Shown one piece after another: positions 20,829-31,558 of a stretch of DNA of 64,000 nucleotides. A program made the position numbers and the translations under genes. This stretch comes from Chlorokybus atmophyticus (taxonomy: Eukaryota; Streptophyta; Chlorokybophyceae; Chlorokybales; Chlorokybaceae). The first letter of the stretch is position 1. The number at the start of each line of letters is the position of its first letter. The DNA lies in assembly GCA_009103225.1 (NCBI GenBank), contig RHPI01003256.1:8914-72913 (forward strand), read 5' to 3'. The notes under the pieces were generated by a model. The model was not told the DNA's origin, did not search any database, and saw only the letters and a program-made list of their open reading frames with translations.

Positions 20829-22430
20829 CAGGAGCAGGGCGGCGGCGGTGCGATAGTCCGCAGCGGCAAGGAAGAGGAGGAAGACAATGCACAGCAGGTA
20901 GTGAAGTATGCGTGTTTTTTGTTTTAATCACCGCGTGCGATGCGACGCACAGCCGCGACTCCTCGCTCCTGCCAGTAAGCAAGTATCATTGTCGTTTGCC
21001 TTTGTTGCATCATAACTTCACAGCAGACACGACTCCACACTACACACGCGCGCCTGCAAACATACACGCAGACAGACAAGCACGCATGCATGCGAGCAGG
21101 TCTGTGCGTGCGCGCGCATGCATACTGTACGAGAATCATCTGTGGTACACCGCTGTGTGGTAGCACTTGATGATCGTTACACAGGTGGGTGGAGTGGGCG
21201 CATTGCATCTATCGCTCACGTTGGCTTCATCTTTCGCGGCATCGATCGTGAAGTCATTCAACGGCGGGCTAATCCGCGCATTGCGCGTTGGTTGGCTCTC
21301 TTACGCTCTCTTCACCTTCACCAACGCGGCGTCATCGTTTTCACTTCATCCCACAACAACAACATGGTCTTGTTCGCTGCCGCAGTCGTGTTGGGCAAGG
21401 GGCTCATTCGGCTCAAGCGGCCTCTATGGCAAGTAAGTAGGAGCGTAAAGAGGAGGAGTGGTGGGCCCAAAACCCAGTGCAGGTGTGTTGTGTGCGTGTG
21501 AGCATACGTGCGTGTGTCTGTGCGCGCGCGTGCGAGAGAGTGCCGGGCAAGAGTGTGCCGGCACATGTGCGTGCGCGCGGGGAACCGCGCACGCGTGTGT
21601 ATGGGGGCACGCATGCGTATCTATGTGTGCGTAGGAGTGGTGCCAGCACGCTCGTGTGTGCGTGGAGTTTGCAAGCATGGTGTGTGAGGCCGACTCGATT
21701 GTGTCTCTCTGCAGGTGGGAGCGGCAAGGGTGCCGTTGGGTGCATTTATGGTGATTGTTGCATGCGGCGCCATGTGGCTGCTGCCTTGCCCAAAGCAAGC
21801 AAAACAGCACAGACAGTTGAGACACATCCCAACGAGAGGGGTTTGTCCTCTCTTGTCCTCTCGCCTCACTCAACAAGAAGGTATCTGAACTGGCTCGTGT
21901 GGTCATCTGCACCCCTGATGGCGTACACAGGCATGCAGCAGGCGCTCGTATGGGGTGACGTCTCGTCCACACGCGTGCTGCCACAGTATCAATAGCAGGT
22001 GTGCCACTCATGTGCCACTCATGATGGCCCTACCGTTTGCTTCATCTCTTGACGCCACGTGCTGGTATCTCCTCGGTCGCACTGACCGCACCGCACTCAT
22101 GTTGGGTGTGGCCATCCCTCTTCAGGCCGCCGCAGCCGTGTGGTTGGGTTGTCTCATCACAGCAACAAGTCCACACATCTGGCTGGTGTGCGTGGCTGCG
22201 GTGATTTGGTGTGGACGATGCCGCATGTAACGAACGCCTCGCCACGCTGTTATCGATGAAACGTGACGTGGACCTTGCTTTGGGGATGTGGCGAGCACTT
22301 CAGAGCGGCGCCACAGCTGTGTCGCTCGTTGCAACCGCGCACAGGGTCAGTACACAACCTAAGGGTGTGGAGCTGCTCGTGCACTCGCGAGTTATGCGCC
22401 ACTGGCAGTTGCGGTCTCTGTGAGGGAAGA
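20829..22430 (+). CDS. Possible spliced membrane protein gene, unidentified
   Basis: Exon-like pieces with splice sites: a short piece after CTGCATGCAG near 20830 (GAIVRSGKEEEEDNAQQ, donor GTAGTG); a long piece about 21186-21430 with NPRIARWLALLRSLHLHQRG and MVLFAAAVVLGKGLIRL, donor CAA/GTAAGT; a piece after CTCTGCAG at about 21715 with ARVPLGAFMVIVACGAMWLL; and a piece near 22024-22225 with TALMLGVAIPLQAAAAVWLG. Alternating hydrophobic stretches suggest several membrane helices; the pattern weakly recalls TMEM135/Tim17-type proteins (inference). More than one frame is open in the 21.2-kb piece, so the model is uncertain. Confidence 0.3.
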
Positions 22431-22929
22431 CAAGCAGCATGCACGCGGTGATGCGTGTGACAGAGATCAGCTTGCTCGCCTAAACACGTAAAGCTTGTAA
22501 GTTGTATACTGTATACTACTAGTTCAGTGACTTGGCAGTTACTGCTGCTGCTGCCGTGTATACTTTGATTAGACTTCAGGCACAGCCTGATGCAATATCA
22601 ATGTTGGTGCTTACAACTGTTTCACGGTTGTCAGTGACGACGCATCATGCCTTCGCGATCCCCATGCAACCCTCACTCCTCTCAGATCCACAAGTGTGCA
22701 CATGTGTTTGCTAATAACGCAGTTCATGATGTCCTTTACCAACCAAGATGAGCATCTAGACGTTCCAGCCTGGCACTCCTGCTCGCCATAGCCTAAACTA
22801 ATAATCATCCACCTACATTGAAGCACTCACGCGCGTGCGCACACATAAACGCCCTTCAAAGTACACGGGAACATACCAAGCCTCACAACAGAACCAAAAA
22901 TGAAACAGCCCATCCTTCCGCTTCCTCCC

Positions 22930-24050
22930 CTCTCAACAGGCGCCGGGTCCTCCATGTCGTTGTTGCTGCCTTTGTTGCAATAGGACCAGCAACAACAGGT
23001 ACAACAATTGCAGGGGTGATCTCAGTGGTGGGCGGTGTGGATCACGGAATGTTGTTGTTCAACGACGCTTGCGCACAGCACTTGAGGGGTGAGAGCAGCA
23101 GCGCACACGCACACACACGCCCGCCCACGCGCGTTTGCTCACCTTCCCCACCGCAACGCAGGCACCGTCTGCGCTGGCTACATGTGGGGAGGTGTGCACC
23201 ACGTTGGCAAGCAACACAGCGTGTCGAGAGAGAGGAGGACGACCTCAATGGAGAGGAGAGTGCGTACATGTTGAACTGAACGGCACTCGATGCAACTTTT
23301 GTCTCATTGCAAACCTTTCGGCTCCACGAGCGCTAGGGGCCGCCTCAACGCGACATGCCTAGGGAGCGCAGAGTCCTCCGCGCCACACAGCCGACAAGGT
23401 GCTGTTGTCGTTGCTTCTTATTGCAACACACGGATGCCTCTTTATTACCTCGCTCTCTCACCCATGCTGTCCGTTATAAGTTGCGTATACGAGCAGAGTT
23501 GAGGGCGCAGTCTAGAGGGCTTTGAATGTGCTGTCGGGTCCGAATAGCCTGAGGGGGGCGAAAAGAGGAGGGGGATGGAGTTCATGCTGTTGGCGTCAAC
23601 ATCCATGCCACTCACAATGCGTGCTTGATGTGGGGTGAGGAGGTGGGGACAGTGTTGTTGACACAAAACAAGAGCTGCCCAACCTGTGGAATATACAACA
23701 AGCGTGCCGCCAGCAGCTTGAAGCGGATAGGGCAGTGGCTGATGGCCTTTAGCTTGTTGCTGCAGCGTAGAGGGGGTGGACACAACAACAACCACAACAA
23801 CAGCTCCGATGAGGGTGGTGGCGGAGGAAGTTGTGGTGGAAGGAACCCTGCGCAACGCNTCAACTATGTTGGCCGGCGGCACAATGTGTCGAGAGGGGAG
23901 GAGGACTGCTTTAACGGGGAAGAGAGTGCGGACATGTTGTATGATGGTTACGAACTGCACTCTATGCACCTTCTTTCTCCACGCACTCCATCAGCTCCTC
24001 GAGCGTCAGCGGCTGCCTCAGTGTAGGGGACGCAGAGTCCACCTTGATTC
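22930..24050. repeat. Degenerate duplicated segment (about 23195-23370 and 23865-24035)
   Basis: GTTGGC...CACA.(C/T)GTGTCGAGAG.GGAGGA(C/G), GAGAGTGCG.ACATGTTG and GGGA(G)CGCAGAGTCC recur in order, about 670 bp apart. The first copy follows an exon-like hydrophobic stretch near 22940-23090 (VVAAFVAIGPATTGTTIAGV). Function unknown. A single N is at 23859. Confidence 0.5.
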
Positions 24051-24283
24051 CACAACCGAAATGGTGTTGACAATGTTGTTGTAGATGAAGTTGTTAATGT
24101 CGTTGCTGCTTCAACATAAAGGTCTCTTTGTCAGCGCTCGCTCGCACACTCTCACTGTCACTGGGGGGTCGCATGTATGAAAGATTTGCATTGCAGTATG
24201 TGCGAGCCAGGGAGAGGGGAGCGGTCTAGAGGGGGTTTGAGAGTTGTTGTTGGGTTCTAGCAGGGGCAATGAAGGGGGGAAGG

Positions 24284-24285
<2 letters not shown>

Positions 24286-24317
<32 letters not shown>
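24286..24317. repeat. (TG)n microsatellite, about 16 units
   Basis: Uninterrupted TG dinucleotides in a stretch without a supported gene. Confidence 0.95.
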
Positions 24318-24319
<2 letters not shown>

Positions 24320-24904
24320 CGCAGTCGACATCAATGGCATCCGTGGCATCAAGAGCAACAAGCACTAACAAACAAACAACAAGGTCAAGCCCGGAGTCCC
24401 TAACCTCCAGAAGCAACTTGTAAATGGTCGTGCATTTGTCGGTGATGTGATGAGCGCGAAGCCGCTTACAAGTGCGCACCAGCTCATGTGAGACAGATGC
24501 AATGCATTGTTGCCACAAACGTCGATGTCAGAAACTTTCAACCACATTGTGTATACCTTGGCCTTGGCCCTAGTAAGGATAGGCCTGGCCCATAGTTTGC
24601 CTATTAGGATGCGCTAATCAAGGATGCTGCTGATGCTAATATGCGCATGTGTTGTTTGCACATGTTAAGCACACACGGAGCTGCAGACATTCGATGCCTT
24701 GGACCAAATTTCAGCAAGGCTGACAAGCTTATTGGGCAAGCGCTACATATGTTTGCAATATACACACAGATGCATGTAAAGCACTCATATGGAACACAAA
24801 CACCAATCGTCACCACTACATCTAATACACAATCGAGTCTATACACATAATATGTGCAGCAAGCGAAGCGTGTACATCTGCACGCTTATGTGAATACGCT
24901 GATG

Positions 24905-25560
24905 GCATTACCGCCAGGCGCGGGCCACTCGCACATTGTCGCAGACATCGGGTGTGACTGGTCTGTTATATATAACTGCCATGCGCGCTAGAACCGGCAC
25001 CGAACCGGCACCGAACCAGCTCCAGGGTGTGCATGCAAGCCTGCACAACATCTCAGCGCTCTACATGCATCATGCGGTAAACCGCATGCGACAACTCTAG
25101 GGAGGTACATGGAGCAATCAACAATTGTGCGAATCGGACCCGCATCTGCGCGACATATGCTACAACATCCGACATGAACACTTCAGTGGTCAGCTCTCTG
25201 GCGGGACTTGAAACCCAGGGTGGGAGCTCGAACAGGTAGCCCTGCATGTTGGCGATCTGTACGAAACGGTTGACGGCGCCATCCTAGCAACATCCTAGCA
25301 AATTAGCAATGCAGGGTTGTCCTCGTCCACTATGCATAACTCCATACTGTTCCAACTGACATTACAAGCGGAATCTTAGGTCATATTGATAACATCATGC
25401 CCATGTGTCTCAAAGAGCACCTGAGGCAGCAAGTGGTAATCCTCAGGAGGCAGCACGCCTGCAAGCTGTGAGATAATCAAAACGGTCGTGGTCATAACTG
25501 GGCAAGGCCGTCACCAACGCCTGCTTGAGTAATACTAAGCTGTTGTCGTAGCGACAAGCA
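24905..25560 (-). pseudogene. Decayed copy B of the unknown gene at 18097-18760
   Basis: The minus strand shows LPPWVSSPARELTTEVFMSD and VVAYVAQMRVRFAQLLIAP, parallel to PWVSSPASAMTVNTFVSDVM and AYVAQVGAGQFETLLV in copy A, and upstream VMTTTVLIISQLAGVLPPED then YHLLPQ, parallel to MVVESVALVAAVV and VEDLHLVPQ. Both copies share the GGCGCGGG and GCGCGACATA landmarks. Frames are shorter and interrupted here, so this copy looks dead. Confidence 0.55.
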
Positions 25561-26017
25561 ATGTTGTTGTTGCTTGTCACTACGGCAACAACTTAGTCCT
25601 AGATGTCAAATTAAGACCATACATGCTTGTCCATCTGTGCTGGTGTACCGAAAGACACGAACGCAGTGCAATCGCTGCAATATGGATGCAAGTGCTGCTG
25701 AGCCAAGAACAGAGACTCTTGCGTAGCACAACAGTAACATAACAGCCACACATCTTGCCTTGGCCTTGACACGGTAAAGGCAGGAACAAGGCGCAGCAAG
25801 CCAAGCCTAGCTGTTGCAGAGAAGCACGATGTGCTTCACCTTGTCGGTCGTTCCTGACGGACGCTTGATCACCGCCGCCGCCCAACATGTCCTCCTCCTG
25901 CTCCTTCTCCCCGTCGCCGCCGCCGTCGTATACTGCCTGAATGACCTCCCTCGCTGTAAGAATGCCTTCACAGGAGGTATACACACACACATTGCGTGCT
26001 CATGTCACTTGCCCAAC

Positions 26018-26037
26018 ATGGGTGTCCCGGAGTGCAT

Positions 26038-26072
<35 letters not shown>

Positions 26073-26725
26073 ACGAAAGCAGGGTGGAGGAGGCGAGTGA
26101 GGGTGATGGGAGGCGTATGACGATGGACGAGTTCGCTGCCTGGAAGAGCCGAAAGGTGAGGACTGCAACTGCAAAGGCGTATAAGTAGAGGTGCTACGTT
26201 TTGCTACTGTGTATATCAGTCTTTAAGGTGTGCCTCTGGACACACAGCAGGCGTCACGTCACACCTGAACAGGTCGTTTTGAACTGGATGTTGGCATGGG
26301 CTCGCTTGCATGCTCCGCATGGATGACCTTCAGAACATTTTTGTTTTTCAATATACAGATTCGTTGTAATCAGCCATATTCACCTTGCAGCTCACACCAG
26401 CCTCGTGGTTGAATCATATCAAGCGCTTATGCCGCCCCTACCATCTGCTACAGTTCCCATGTTCACTGCTGAATTGCGTGCTGGGAGGTTCTGGAGATTG
26501 TGTTGTATGTTGCACGAGCGGATGTTGCCAGATGTTGCTAAACCTCTTACACTGACACTTGTGCATCTGCCTACGCAGGATGCTGAGCAAGCTGAGATTA
26601 CGGCTGCAGCGGCAGCACAGAGGGCGGCAGATATTGCTGCGGGGAAGGTCAGGATGACGGGTCGGGAGCTTCATCAGCACTGCCCGTGGGTGTTTGATGA
26701 TAACAACATACCGCAGTCTGAATGA
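26018..26725 (+). CDS. DFRP1/ZC3H15-like C-terminal protein (fragment)
   Basis: The family binds and stabilises DRG-type GTPases on ribosomes. Two exons fit together in phase: 26018-26155, ending RRMTMDEFAAWKSRK at donor GAAAG/GTGAGG, and 26579-26725 after CTACGCAG, with AADIAAGKVRMTGRELHQHC and PWVFDDNN before TGA. The MT..EF..WK...K, A.GK..(M/L)TGREL and F.DD series is what I know of the DFRP C-terminal region (established for the family, from memory). The upstream part is an Ala run coded by a (GGC) repeat. The CCCH zinc fingers expected before it were not found, so the gene may be partial or its 5' exons missed; the ATG at 26018 is only the first convenient start. Confidence 0.5.
26041..26073. 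repeat. (GCG)n trinucleotide repeat, 11 units, coding Ala
   Basis: An uninterrupted GCG/GGC tract inside the first exon of the DFRP1-like gene; it gives ten or more alanines in a row. Confidence 0.9.
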
Positions 26726-27520
26726 AGTGGTGGAGGTGGTTGGCAGTGTGTTTTTTGTTGATAAACTGGCATGTCCCTACGCAATGTTGCTGCTCAAGCG
26801 GGTTCTACGTGCCGTGTCAAGCACATCGTGCACTACACGTCTTGTGCGCGACTGTCAATTGCATGCCTGCTCCTCTATGATAGTCTATTGTACCCTGTGC
26901 CTGCTGCTGCTCGCACACAACCAGCCCCCGCTCAGCCAGCCCCTTGGGTCCAGGGCTGTGTAGTGCGTGGCTCATTGATTGATGCAGTTCATGTGAAATG
27001 CAGTACGTGCTGCGTGGGTGTGTAAGTGCTCAGTCGCATGTGTTCATTCTTGGTTATACCTTATGCACAACACATGCGTGCAGCCGAGTGTTGCTTGCGC
27101 TCATGGTGCATTAACTGCAACTACAGCAATTTCGGTGCAACGATTCACACCTGCAATCACAACCTGCATCCAGCAATGCTATCAATCCACTGCACTGCCA
27201 TCCTACCTACAAGGTGGGGAGCACTCACAACATATCCATGTCAATGATAATAGAGGGTGTCCTCATAGACATTTCCAGCGTGATGTTTCAGCAATAGTAC
27301 ACTGCCGCTCTCATTATGGATTGCTGCCCGCCGACGTGCTGCACCAAATGCAACTGCAGCGCGTGACATGCAAGTGCATGCCAGGCATACCAGCATAGCA
27401 AAGCTGCAAATAAACAGAAGCAAGCGTTGTTTGAGAATGATCGTGCTTGCACTGTCCAGTCGCCAACAGAGTGAGTCTTATAACTCTCGCTTAGGATCTA
27501 GAAACCTCTCAGTGAGGACA
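26726..27520. other. Intergenic, no gene seen
   Basis: The 3' flanks of two convergent genes (+ ending 26725, - ending 27521). Open frames here have no family pattern or splice support. Confidence 0.5.
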
Positions 27521-28449
27521 CTATGCATTCAGCGCTTCTTGGTCTTGCTGCGCCAGCTGCGCCTCTTCTTGCGCCTGCGCCATGAGTTCATCAAACCGCT
27601 CTGACTTTCCAAGGATGATCTCCACCTGCAAATAGCAGTTTCGTGAGCTGTGAGATGGCGTTCGCATGCAATATCTGGTGATGCATTGGCTCGTGTGTTT
27701 GTTTATGCGCGAATGTAGATCGTGCGACTCACTTTGGCTTTTTGCAAAGGTCGACCCCGTGCATCGTCACTCATATCTACTGTTGATGTGGCGATCTCTG
27801 CACGCATATATGACACAAAGACCTCAGCCAACATGGAAATCAGCAAATATGTGCATGCACACGAGTGTTCAAGTGCACTCACTCTTCTCCACTGCGAGCC
27901 CGTTGTTCTTCAAGATCTCTGCAACTGTCACTACAGTCGCAATCGCTGCATGCATGCAGGCAAAGGGTCAACACGAAAATAAAAGCTGAGCACAAAACGA
28001 GCATATGCAAACTTGACGCACACGCACATGCACACGCAGCACTGCACAACACAACTTGGCCGGGATAAATCGCATGTCTTACCCATGCCCAGTGCTGAAA
28101 GCTCCACTTCTCCATGCTGCTGCAGGAAGCGCTGCAAAACACAAAAAGAGGCTGTCTTTCACAGTGTTTGAAGATAGTTCCAGAGTGCGTACATGTTCAA
28201 CTGATATAGCGGTATAATATCTTCTGCATGCAAACAATACCACTGGGAGCTTTCTGCACGAGCTGAAACGACGACACTCGACATGTAATTCAGCTAATGC
28301 GGCTTGACGCACGACCACACAATAAGCGGCTGTAAGCCACGAGGCGGCGGGGAGCTGCAGCTCACCTTTGCAAGGTTGACGTAAAAGAAGAGCGGCTTCT
28401 TCGTGTTGGACACCTGAATGCGGTTGCGTGTGGAGGCCTCGTCCGCCAT
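27521..28449 (-). CDS. Alba-family DNA/RNA-binding protein, 121 aa
   Basis: Alba proteins are small dimers that bind nucleic acid; the plant members of this type (At2g34160-like) are RNA-binding. Five exons splice in phase: 28366-28449, 28083-28131, 27883-27945, 27733-27797, 27521-27625, total 366 nt, TAG stop. All introns are GT-AG. The product opens MADEASTRNRIQVSNTKKPL and continues with FFYVNLAKRFLQQHGEVELS, ALGMAIATVVTVAEILKNNG, MSDDARGRPLQKAKVEIILG and a Gln/Ala-rich C-terminus. NRIQVSNTKKPLFFYVNLAK is almost invariant in plant homologues, as I recall them. The length is normal for the family and nothing is missing. The start is the first ATG in the exon. It is head-to-head with the SET gene (457 bp between starts). 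Confidence 0.95.
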
Positions 28450-28906
28450 GTTATGTGCACGCCTATGTATGCGTTGCCTCAACAGGTGTCAAGATGTGCC
28501 TGCCCAGCGCCACCTCCGCTTCCGCTTCCGCCGCCGTCGCCGCCGCCGACGCCGTAGCCAAAGACCCTGTACCTACACCAGTTGTTTCACCTCACCCAAT
28601 CACCAGCGACAAGACTACTCCACCAGCTTTGCGAGCGCGTTGGCGACAGCAGAACGTAGTGCAAAGCTCACCCGCAACAACGACACCTCCACTGCCGCCG
28701 CCGCCAACCACCTCTGCAGCAACAGCGACGATATCGAGGCGAAGGAGAAGAATGCCCGGCTGCGAGCACGCAGCGGGAAACGCAGCGCGCGACACGGCAT
28801 GATTAGGGCTTTTCTGATTTATTTAGGGTTAGGAGTTCTTGGCCGCACAAGGCGCACAAGCCGCACAAGAATGCGTGCAGCATTGTTGGTGTAGTTGTTG
28901 TCGGTC
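28450..28906. promoter_or_regulatory. Shared upstream region between divergent Alba and SET genes
   Basis: Only 457 bp separate the two ATGs, so one bidirectional promoter is likely (inference). No clear TATA box. The stretch contains GCC/GGC-rich DNA near 28525-28560 and a small repeat of GCCGCACAAG-like units near 28842-28868. Confidence 0.5.
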
Positions 28907-31558
28907 ATGGGGCATGCGGCGGCGGCGGCGGCGGTGGCGTTTTGCGTCAGGCCTGCGACGACGCTGTCTTGTGGTACGCTCAGAAGAAGCGTTTCCAGAA
29001 GCTTGACGGCGCGCCTGCGACTAAGGACGCCCCCAGCGCCATGTACAAGCTGCTGCCACAGCAGCAGCAGCAATGCTTCCTCCTCTTCAGCAGAAACAGA
29101 AACCACTCAGGTTGCTCTTCTTGTATGTAATTTATTGTGCTCATTTGCTGTTGTGGCAGCAGCTTGAGCATAGCTCATGCATAGTTACAGGCGCAAGGGT
29201 TGCTCCACTGGGTGGAGGCCAACGACGGGAGCGTGCGGGCAGGGGTGGAGATCACGCCTGAAGGCGACGGATGGGGTTTGCGGTTAGGCCAGCATGGCAA
29301 GGCGGCTGCACGCGGGGAGGTCAGTCATGGTATGGCCCGAAAATTGGAGAACTTGCTCTCTCCATGCAAGTCACGTGCACTGTGCTTGCGAGAGTTGCAC
29401 AGTGCACGCACACCCACGCGTGCGTGCGTGCGTGCATGCATGCATGCATGCATGCGTGCGCAAAGCTGGTGCAAAGTAGTACGCATGCGCACACGCATGC
29501 TCATTCAGACATGCACATGCGCGCTCGCGCGCACGCGTGTTCGCCCGCATACATGCACATGCGCATGCCCACAAAGGCACACAAACCGCGCAGCCATGCA
29601 GGCCTGTCAGTCTGCTTCCTTCGTTGAACTGCTGCAATCAGGTGTTGATGCGGCTGCCAAGCAAGCTGACGCTTGGAGAGTTTTCTGCTGAAGCGGATGT
29701 GCGAAAGGTACAGCAAGTCACACACCCCGCGGATGTCATCGGTTGAATGCTTGTATGCATGCATCGCAGGAGAGTGCTTACGCTTGTTGGGTTGTGCTAA
29801 AGTAGGTTCTCAGCAAGATGGCAGCGCCCATACCTGAGGCACTGTGGAGCCTGAGGCTGGTAACGCACTCGTGACTTGGTGCTTCTTGCATGTTGCCATC
29901 TCTGCATGTGCTTGTTTTGGTTGACAGAAAGCTGTGTGACACACGCATGCAGGGTCTGCATTTGCTGCACCAGCGTGCGCTAGAGGACTCGTTCTACTGG
30001 CCGTATATCTCGCTGCTACCAAATGCGTATGGGGTCCCCATCTTCTTCGGTACGCAAGCCGTGCAAGCGTTGCAGTGCCAAACGCTTCAAAAGCAGGTGT
30101 GCACAGCATCACTACTGTGCAATGGCATTGATTGCAGACAGTAACATACTCCTGATCTGCGCATAGGTTGCTTTGCGTTCAAAGTTTTTGCAAGCTTTCG
30201 CCACGCGGTTGGCAGTTGAAAGGGGTGCAGCCATGGCAGACAGCATGGCAGGTAAGTCTTTGGAGCTTATGTTGGTTCAACAGTTAAACTCAGCGCTGGT
30301 GGTGACAGGCATGTGTGTGTTGTGGTGTTAGACCCTTTCATGGGGCAGGATGTCTCGCCGAATGAGCTTGCATGGGCGATGGCAGCCGTGTCTTCGCGTG
30401 CGTTTCGACTTGATGGCTCAAAGAAGCCCGCTTCTATGCTTCCTGCTGTTGACATGATGAATCACAGGTAAACATATTCTCTTCGTTTGTTATCATTGTA
30501 GCACACATGTGTCTCATGTTGGTTACAGCTTCAACCCGAACACCACAGTGGAGAGGCAGCAAGACGGGAGCGCCGCAATCAAAGCCCTCTCACCCATTGA
30601 AGCCGGCGAGTATCTCACCACAAGCTACGGGGATCTTTCCAATGAGCTGTTGCTGCTTGATTATGGCTTTGTCATCAGCGACAACCTTCATGATGTCGTT
30701 GAGGTACGTAAACAATATACATATACGTCTTGCATGAACAATCAACACATATGATGTGCATGGCAAAACCTCCTCGGCACACAGCTTGTGCATGACGGTG
30801 ATGTTGTGGACTCGTCGGCGTATGCTACATTTGGCAAAGACGCACAAGAGCGATTGGCACGTCTGCAAGGCATGAATTCTGGTAAGGTAATGCATGGTGT
30901 GGCGTGGCCAACTGTTGTTGATGTATGCTAAGCCTGCGATTCACAACAACTTAGGCGTGACATACAAGATAAGTGCACGGCCACCACATGCGGACGCGCG
31001 CTTAATAACGCTGGCACGACTGTTGAGCGCATCGCCATCTGAGTTGAGGGACGCAAAAGGTTTGTGACTGTACATGTTGCATGGGGCATATGCTGTCTGT
31101 GCTCTCATGTCCAGCGTGTGTGGTCATTGGCACCTTTCTTATGTATATACACACAGGCCTGAAGTCACTTCAGGCTTTTGGCGATTGGAAACGTCCACTC
31201 TCGAGTGAAAGCGAACAGCGTGCGCTGCAGTGCCTTTCGGCTATCTTAGCACTCTCCCTTAACAAGTAAGTTAAGACTTGTAAATGGTGGTAATCACTGG
31301 TAGCTACAAACCCAAACTCTCATGTGCACGCACAGGTTCCCCACAACTATCTACAACGATCTGGACATGCTCACGGCGCCAGGAAGGGCGGAGCTGCTCG
31401 AGCCCGACATGCGAGCGGCGCTGCAGTTTCGGGTTCAACAGAAGCGAGTGTTGATCGCAGCGATCCAATACCTGTCACGGGCCGCTCACGAAAAAGCTGA
31501 CCAGGCTGCTGGGACGCCGGAATCCAGGCGCGGGAAAGGATTTGGCGCACGCAGATGA
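28907..31558 (+). CDS. Plastid-type SET-domain protein-lysine methyltransferase, 508 aa
   Basis: The family (Rubisco LSMT/SETD3-like: split SET plus Rubisco-substrate-binding domain) methylates lysines of plastid enzymes such as Rubisco large subunit or aldolase; the substrate here is unknown. Twelve exons fit in phase: 28907-29122, 29191-29319, 29642-29707, 29818-29859, 29953-30096, 30167-30251, 30332-30467, 30529-30703, 30785-30881, 30955-31059, 31157-31265, 31336-31558, total 1527 nt, TGA stop. The first 70 residues are Ala/Ser/Arg-rich, transit-peptide-like. Then come GLLHWVEANDG, LLHQRALEDSFYWPYISLLP, the SET core MLPAVDMMNHSFNPN (about 260-275) and SYGDLSNELLLLDYGF (about 303-318), and a C-terminal substrate-binding part ending GFGARR. 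Exon 4 uses an unusual acceptor GCAAG/ATGG. Part of exons 8-9 is duplicated at 36606. Confidence 0.9.

Noticed and set aside
29371-29764. ORFs across the TGCATGCATG/GCGTGCGTGC tracts
   Set aside because: They lie in an intron of the SET gene; the repetitive Cys/His/Ala composition is typical of simple-sequence introns.
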